Assembly: GCA_964440605.1 (NCBI GenBank)
Contig: CAYTSW010000003.1
Location: forward strand, 1-64,000
Direction of reading: 5' to 3'
Origin: CAYTSW01 sp964440605
Lineage (GTDB): Bacteria; Planctomycetota; Phycisphaerae; Phycisphaerales; UBA1924
Length of the DNA stretch: 64,000 bases
Shown: positions 60,262 through 64,000 of the stretch, piece by piece
Layout: each line of letters begins with the position of its first letter
Numbering within the stretch: the first letter of the stretch is position 1
Translations under genes and position numbers: made by a program
The notes under the pieces: generated by a model
What the model was told of the DNA's origin: nothing
Database searches by the model: none
What the model saw: the letters and a program-made list of their open reading frames with translations, nothing else

Positions 60262-61688
60262 AGCTGGTACTCGACGACGCCGAAGCGTTCGGCACGGCTC
60301 ACCTTGTCGCTCGCCCAGAGACCCGCGAGCACGAACTCCACGCAGCTCGCCCGCACCGCGGCGTCGTCGCTCGCGTTCACCTCGAAGGCCTTGTCCCACA
60401 CGGGCGGCACACGCTTGAGCATCTCGGCGTAGTGGGCGCTGGGGAGCGTGTCGCCGACTTCGATGCGCGTGCCCTCGGCGAAGAGTTCGGCGATCTCAGC
60501 GAAGCCGTGCTCGCTGACGTACTCCTCGAAGACGTTGCGGATGGCCTCGGCGAAGATCGCGTCGAGCGCTTGCCGCTCCGTGAGCTGGTGTGACGACATC
60601 AGGTCCAGCTCGAGCTTGCCCGCGGCCGAGGCGTGGAAGTGGGCGAGGTCGGAGATGCGCGGCACCGCGGGCGTCGGCTCGCGCTTGCTCGCGAGCTTGA
60701 TGGCGCGCTGGCGGGCGCTGGCGACCATCGTGCGGTAGTTCGCGATCGAGAACCGCGCCGAGACGCCCGACTCCTGATCGACGTACGCGCTCGTGCGCGC
60801 CACGCGGGCCATCTCCTCGCACACCTCGAGCATGAACCGCGGCACCTGCACGGGGAACTCGCCCCCGAGGTCGGTGTCGGACTCGCTCAGGATGATCTCG
60901 ATGCCCAGGTCGCGCTCGCGCGGGTAGTGCGTGTGGATCGTCGTGCCGATGCGGTCCTTGAGCTGCGGGATGACCTTGCCCGAGCGGTTGTACGTGCTCG
61001 GGTTGGCCGAGAAGAGGATGAGCACATCGAGGTCAAACGAGACCGGGTAGCCGCGGATCTGGATGTCGCGCTCTTCCAGGGCGTTGAAGAGGCCGACCTG
61101 CACGAGTTCGTCGAGGTCGGGCAGTTCGTTCATCGCGAACATGCCGCGGTGCATGCGCGGCACAAGACCGAAGTGCAGCGCGTCCTCCGTCGACATGCTC
61201 ACGCCCGAGGCGAGCTTGGCGGGGTCGATCTCGCCGATGATGTCGGCGAACTTCGTCCCCGGCGCCAGCCGCTCGGCATACCGCTTCTCGCGGCTCCACC
61301 AGGCGATGGGCAACTCCTCGGGCGAGCGGTGCCCGATGGCGGCCTGGCCCATCGATGTGATCGGGTGCGTCGGGTCTTCGTGCACCGGACAACCGGGCAG
61401 GTCGAGGTACGGCACCCACGGGTCGAGGAAGTCGCGCAGGCGGCGCATCAGGCGGCTCTTGGCCTGGCCTTTCTCGCCGAGGAAGAGCAGGTCGTGCCCC
61501 GCGAGGATGCCGTTGACGAGTTCGGGGATGACGGTGTCGTCGTAGCCGACGATGCCAGGGAAGAGCTCATCGCCGCGTTTGAGCGCCTCGACGAGGTTGT
61601 CGCGCAGTTCGTCTTTGATGGTTTTCGAGCGCCAACCGCTGGCCTGGAGAGCGGCGAGCGTGCGGATGTCGGGCGCGTGGTCGGTCAT
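60258..61688 (-). CDS. MoxR/chelatase-type AAA ATPase, full length
   Basis: The 476-residue AAA+ ATPase has Walker A GEKGQAKS at 71-78, a Walker B region MFAMNELPDLDE at about 183-194 (Asn-Glu where Asp-Glu is usual), sensor 1 in LILFSANP at 223-230, and an arginine-finger-like LKDRIGT segment. It belongs with the magnesium-chelatase/MoxR-like ATPases and is translationally coupled to a vWA protein, the standard pairing for ATP-driven remodelling or metal insertion. I chose the ATG at 61688 (MTDHAPDIR), with GGGGAA about eight bases upstream; the frame is open to 61829 but looks non-coding. Bases 60258-60647 are duplicated in the left arm; the rest is unique. Confidence 0.85.
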   Translation of the reverse strand: MTDHAPDIRTLAALQASGWRSKTIKDELRDNLVEALKRGDELFPGIVGYDDTVIPELVNGILAGHDLLFLGEKGQAKSRLMRRLRDFLDPWVPYLDLPGCPVHEDPTHPITSMGQAAIGHRSPEELPIAWWSREKRYAERLAPGTKFADIIGEIDPAKLASGVSMSTEDALHFGLVPRMHRGMFAMNELPDLDELVQVGLFNALEERDIQIRGYPVSFDLDVLILFSANPSTYNRSGKVIPQLKDRIGTTIHTHYPRERDLGIEIILSESDTDLGGEFPVQVPRFMLEVCEEMARVARTSAYVDQESGVSARFSIANYRTMVASARQRAIKLASKREPTPAVPRISDLAHFHASAAGKLELDLMSSHQLTERQALDAIFAEAIRNVFEEYVSEHGFAEIAELFAEGTRIEVGDTLPSAHYAEMLKRVPPVWDKAFEVNASDDAAVRASCVEFVLAGLWASDKVSRAERFGVVEYQL

Positions 61689-61832
61689 GCGTGCGGTTCC
61701 CCGGCGTGGTGCGGATCGAACGCTAGGCGCGGCCGGCAGGCGCCCAAGGCTCGCGACGCACATCGGTGCGCCGGCTGCCGGAAACACGTTTGGCGGAAAC
61801 CTGTACTCCAACCGGGCAAGCCCCCGCATCGA

Positions 61833-62429
61833 CTACGCGCTGCCGACGCCGGACTCGACCGCGCCGGGCGCCCGCGCACCGCACTCCGGACACACCGCCC
61901 CGCCTGGCAGCCCAACGCGGTCGTACCCGCACCCGGCACAAACCGCGAAGTCGACCGGCTCGCGGGTGACCCTCTCGGTCTCCAGCGGCACCCGCACCAC
62001 CACCGTCGCGACGAGCGCCGGCAACTGCAGCGTCAACATCGACGCCAACAAAGGCGCAGACCAACCACTGAAGAAGTACCACGCGAGCCCCGCGACCGGC
62101 AGAATCGCGACCGACGCCACCACGCGCGAGAGTTGTGGGTCCGACTCCGAGCGCCGCGGCGACGCGGCATCGAGCACCTGCGCCAGCAAGAGTGCGGGCA
62201 AGCCCAACACCACGCCCATCGCCGCGAAGAGTGCCACGAGAACAACGCCGCCCACCAACACGACCGGTGCCCACGCCGTCAACAAAGACAGGTTCCAGCC
62301 CAGCACCACAAGCAGCACGACGACACCGACGCCCGCGTTCATCTCGAACGTTCGGCGCACGCGCCTGGGCAGCAGTTCGCTCGATGCCGCAACGGGCCCG
62401 GTTTCCCGCTCGCGGCCGCTCGCGCTCAC
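61833..62429 (-). CDS. Membrane protein with C-terminal zinc ribbon
   Basis: The 198-residue protein has about four membrane helices (roughly residues 33-105 and 115-150), then a cytoplasmic zinc ribbon CAGCGYDRVG...CPECG near residues 165-185. The family is not known to me; a membrane anchor with a terminal CxxC/CPxCG ribbon is common in planctomycete hypothetical proteins (from general knowledge). GTG start, five bases after the DUF4230 stop, so the two are in one operon. The ATPase start follows 144 bases later on the same strand. Confidence 0.6.
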   Translation of the reverse strand: MSASGRERETGPVAASSELLPRRVRRTFEMNAGVGVVVLLVVLGWNLSLLTAWAPVVLVGGVVLVALFAAMGVVLGLPALLLAQVLDAASPRRSESDPQLSRVVASVAILPVAGLAWYFFSGWSAPLLASMLTLQLPALVATVVVRVPLETERVTREPVDFAVCAGCGYDRVGLPGGAVCPECGARAPGAVESGVGSA

Positions 62430-62434
62430 GAGTC

Positions 62435-63121
62435 TCAGACCCCGGCGAACTGGCGCTTGACCTGTTCGTCCAGCTCCATCCGATCACCCGAAATATCGCG
62501 CTCGTCCGTGGGCCGCGGCCACTCCACACGCACCCGCGCATCGAACAGCTCGAGCAGTTGCCGCAGTTGCCGCTCGACCGAACGCCGTGCCTCCTCGGCG
62601 TAGCGCTGCTCGCTGCGCTGAAACAGTTCGGCCGCCTGCTCGCGCGCCGATTCCATGAGATCGGCCTGCGTCTGCGCCGTCATGGGGATGACGTCCACCA
62701 AACCCATGATCCGCCCGGCCTGGATGTCGTACGGCTTCACGTCGGCGAGGCGTAGCGTGCCCTCCACGTCGGGCAGACGGATCAGGAAACAGTCTTCCGC
62801 CTCCTGCACCACGTCCTCCGGACGCAGGCGGTTGAGGTCGATGAAGTACTGCTTGTCGAACGCGAAGATCATCGCGATCTTCGCCTGGCTCATCACGATC
62901 GGGGGCAGCCAGCCCCACCCGCGCGTCATCGTCGCGATCTCCTTGGCGTGCACCTCCAGCCCCACCAGCTTGCCCACCGCCCGCACGCGCTCGGTCACGA
63001 GGTCCGTCGCTACCACCTGCGTCGGCGCCTTGCGCCCCGACCGGCGTACGAGCAACAGCACCGCACCGACGGTCACGCCGCCCAACGCAACCCCGGCAAT
63101 CAACAAAAGAGCTTCAGTCAT
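62435..63121 (-). CDS. DUF4230-like membrane-anchored protein
   Basis: The 228-residue protein begins with a single N-terminal membrane anchor (about 4-26). A soluble domain with features I associate with DUF4230 follows: GKLVGLEVHAKEIATMTRGW, then SQAKIAMIFAFDKQYFIDL. A helical, charged C-terminal half is rich in Glu, Arg and Gln. The function of the family is unknown. It precedes the zinc-ribbon membrane protein by five bases. Confidence 0.65.
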   Translation of the reverse strand: MTEALLLIAGVALGGVTVGAVLLLVRRSGRKAPTQVVATDLVTERVRAVGKLVGLEVHAKEIATMTRGWGWLPPIVMSQAKIAMIFAFDKQYFIDLNRLRPEDVVQEAEDCFLIRLPDVEGTLRLADVKPYDIQAGRIMGLVDVIPMTAQTQADLMESAREQAAELFQRSEQRYAEEARRSVERQLRQLLELFDARVRVEWPRPTDERDISGDRMELDEQVKRQFAGV

Positions 63122-63208
63122 GCGTCATTGTTGGTCGGAAGCGGGCGCGGCGCGTTTCAGACGTCCCGACACCCCTCGCAGACGCAGTGAGAGCGGTTCT
63201 ACGCCTAT

Positions 63209-63973
63209 TCAGGCCCCGGTGGTCTGGGCCGCGGCGGCTTCTTCGGGCGAACGGTCCGCCACCTCGAAGGAACGGATCAGGCAGTTGCCCGCCGCCGCCG
63301 CGAACGCCAGACCGAGAAAGAACCCCGTCACGACGCCCGCCGCCACCGCGAGCTTGCCAAACGTCCCCGCCTGCGGCGGCAGGCCGGCGAGGTACGCCAA
63401 GCCCGCGAGGATCGCCCCGAGCACGGCCCCCGCGCCCGCCGCTCGAATCAGATACCACACCGACCGCTCGGGCCGCCGCGACCAGACGTGCACCGCGGCG
63501 CACACGATCGCTATCAGCCCCACCCCGAGCGACGCGATCATCAGCGGCATCATCCGCACGCCGGCGTACACCTTGAACTGACTGGCCTCGCCCCGACCCA
63601 GCAGCGTCGCCGGCAACTGAGGCTCGCCCAACGCGCCGAGCACCACGAAGGGCCCGGCGCAGGTCAACAGCGCCAACGCCAACGCATCGTTCGTACCGCC
63701 ACGCACAATCCGCACCCCGAGGAATCCCGCCAGCGCCGCGCTGATCGCAAACAGCACGTCGAAGAAGGCCGGGCGGTTATCCACCCCCTCGATCATCGTG
63801 AGCGCGAGCACGCCCAGCGCCAACACGCCCCCGAGCGCCAACACCCCCCCGCCCACCAGCGGGGCGCTCGTGCGCACGATCCGCGCCAGCGGCATCACCG
63901 CGGCGCTCGCCTTCGGGCCCAGCCGCTTCCGCGCGGCGTCGTCGCTCGTCTGACTCGTCGGATCGCTGGTCAT
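63209..63973 (-). CDS. Integral membrane protein, function unknown
   Basis: The 254-residue protein has a polar N-terminus (about 1-30) and roughly six membrane helices (PLVGGGVLALGGVLALG first). I recognise no family. It lies 87 bases upstream of the DUF4230 gene on the same strand and may belong to the same unit leading to the ATPase and vWA genes. The 27 bases beyond its start to the window end hold nothing clear. Confidence 0.6.
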   Translation of the reverse strand: MTSDPTSQTSDDAARKRLGPKASAAVMPLARIVRTSAPLVGGGVLALGGVLALGVLALTMIEGVDNRPAFFDVLFAISAALAGFLGVRIVRGGTNDALALALLTCAGPFVVLGALGEPQLPATLLGRGEASQFKVYAGVRMMPLMIASLGVGLIAIVCAAVHVWSRRPERSVWYLIRAAGAGAVLGAILAGLAYLAGLPPQAGTFGKLAVAAGVVTGFFLGLAFAAAAGNCLIRSFEVADRSPEEAAAAQTTGA

Positions 63974-64000
63974 CCACTCACTCGCGTCGCTCGCCTGTAC

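Overview
The window is dominated by one structure. Bases 1-60648 form a perfect inverted duplication: every position x in 1-30324 pairs with 60649-x, and every gene on one arm has an identical copy on the other strand of the other arm. The fold point is between 30324 and 30325, in the middle of a terminator-type hairpin. Only 60649-64000 is unique sequence. The real gene content is therefore about 25 genes shown twice, plus three more genes and the front of a fourth gene on the right. Because single-copy housekeeping genes (gyrA, purA, fumC, rpmA, hemW) are duplicated with no visible divergence, down to a 24-base G run, I think a fold-back chimera in library or assembly is the likeliest cause. 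A covalently closed replicon end or a very recent inverted duplication are alternatives that only read data can settle.

The sequence is strongly GC-rich and bacterial. The mix of PEP-CTERM, dockerin-ended FG-GAP, GACC-repeat and EF-hand secreted proteins with double-hairpin intergenic repeats suggests a planctomycete, probably of the Phycisphaerae. This is inference from gene style, not a phylogeny.

Left arm in order: end of a MoxR-type AAA ATPase gene, coupled to a von Willebrand A protein; a THUMP-type RNA methyltransferase; a small SAM methyltransferase; rpmA; hemW (minus); an FHA protein; a small zinc ribbon (minus); purA; a META-domain lipoprotein and a TPR protein (minus, coupled); a PEP-CTERM protein (minus); a seven-repeat FG-GAP protein; a minus-strand operon of a membrane-anchored sigma-like protein, a histidine kinase and a response regulator with an XRE-type DNA-binding domain; fumC; an EF-hand protein; a PAP2 phosphatase (minus); a family-39 glycosyltransferase; a DUF4442 protein; a polytopic membrane protein; gyrA; a STAS protein; and a cysteine-rich secreted protein that runs to the fold. 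The right arm repeats this backwards. Beyond it lie the full ATPase gene, a membrane zinc-ribbon protein, a DUF4230 protein and another membrane protein, all on the minus strand and leading into the ATPase/vWA pair.

Regulation is unusually readable. Several genes have a TTGnnn / TAGnCT promoter pair. Five genes have a TAnnnT box only 6-7 bases before the start codon and no Shine-Dalgarno sequence, which points to leaderless mRNAs. The kinase and regulator genes appear fused only because a 24-G run shifts the frame; a one-base correction restores two overlapping genes.
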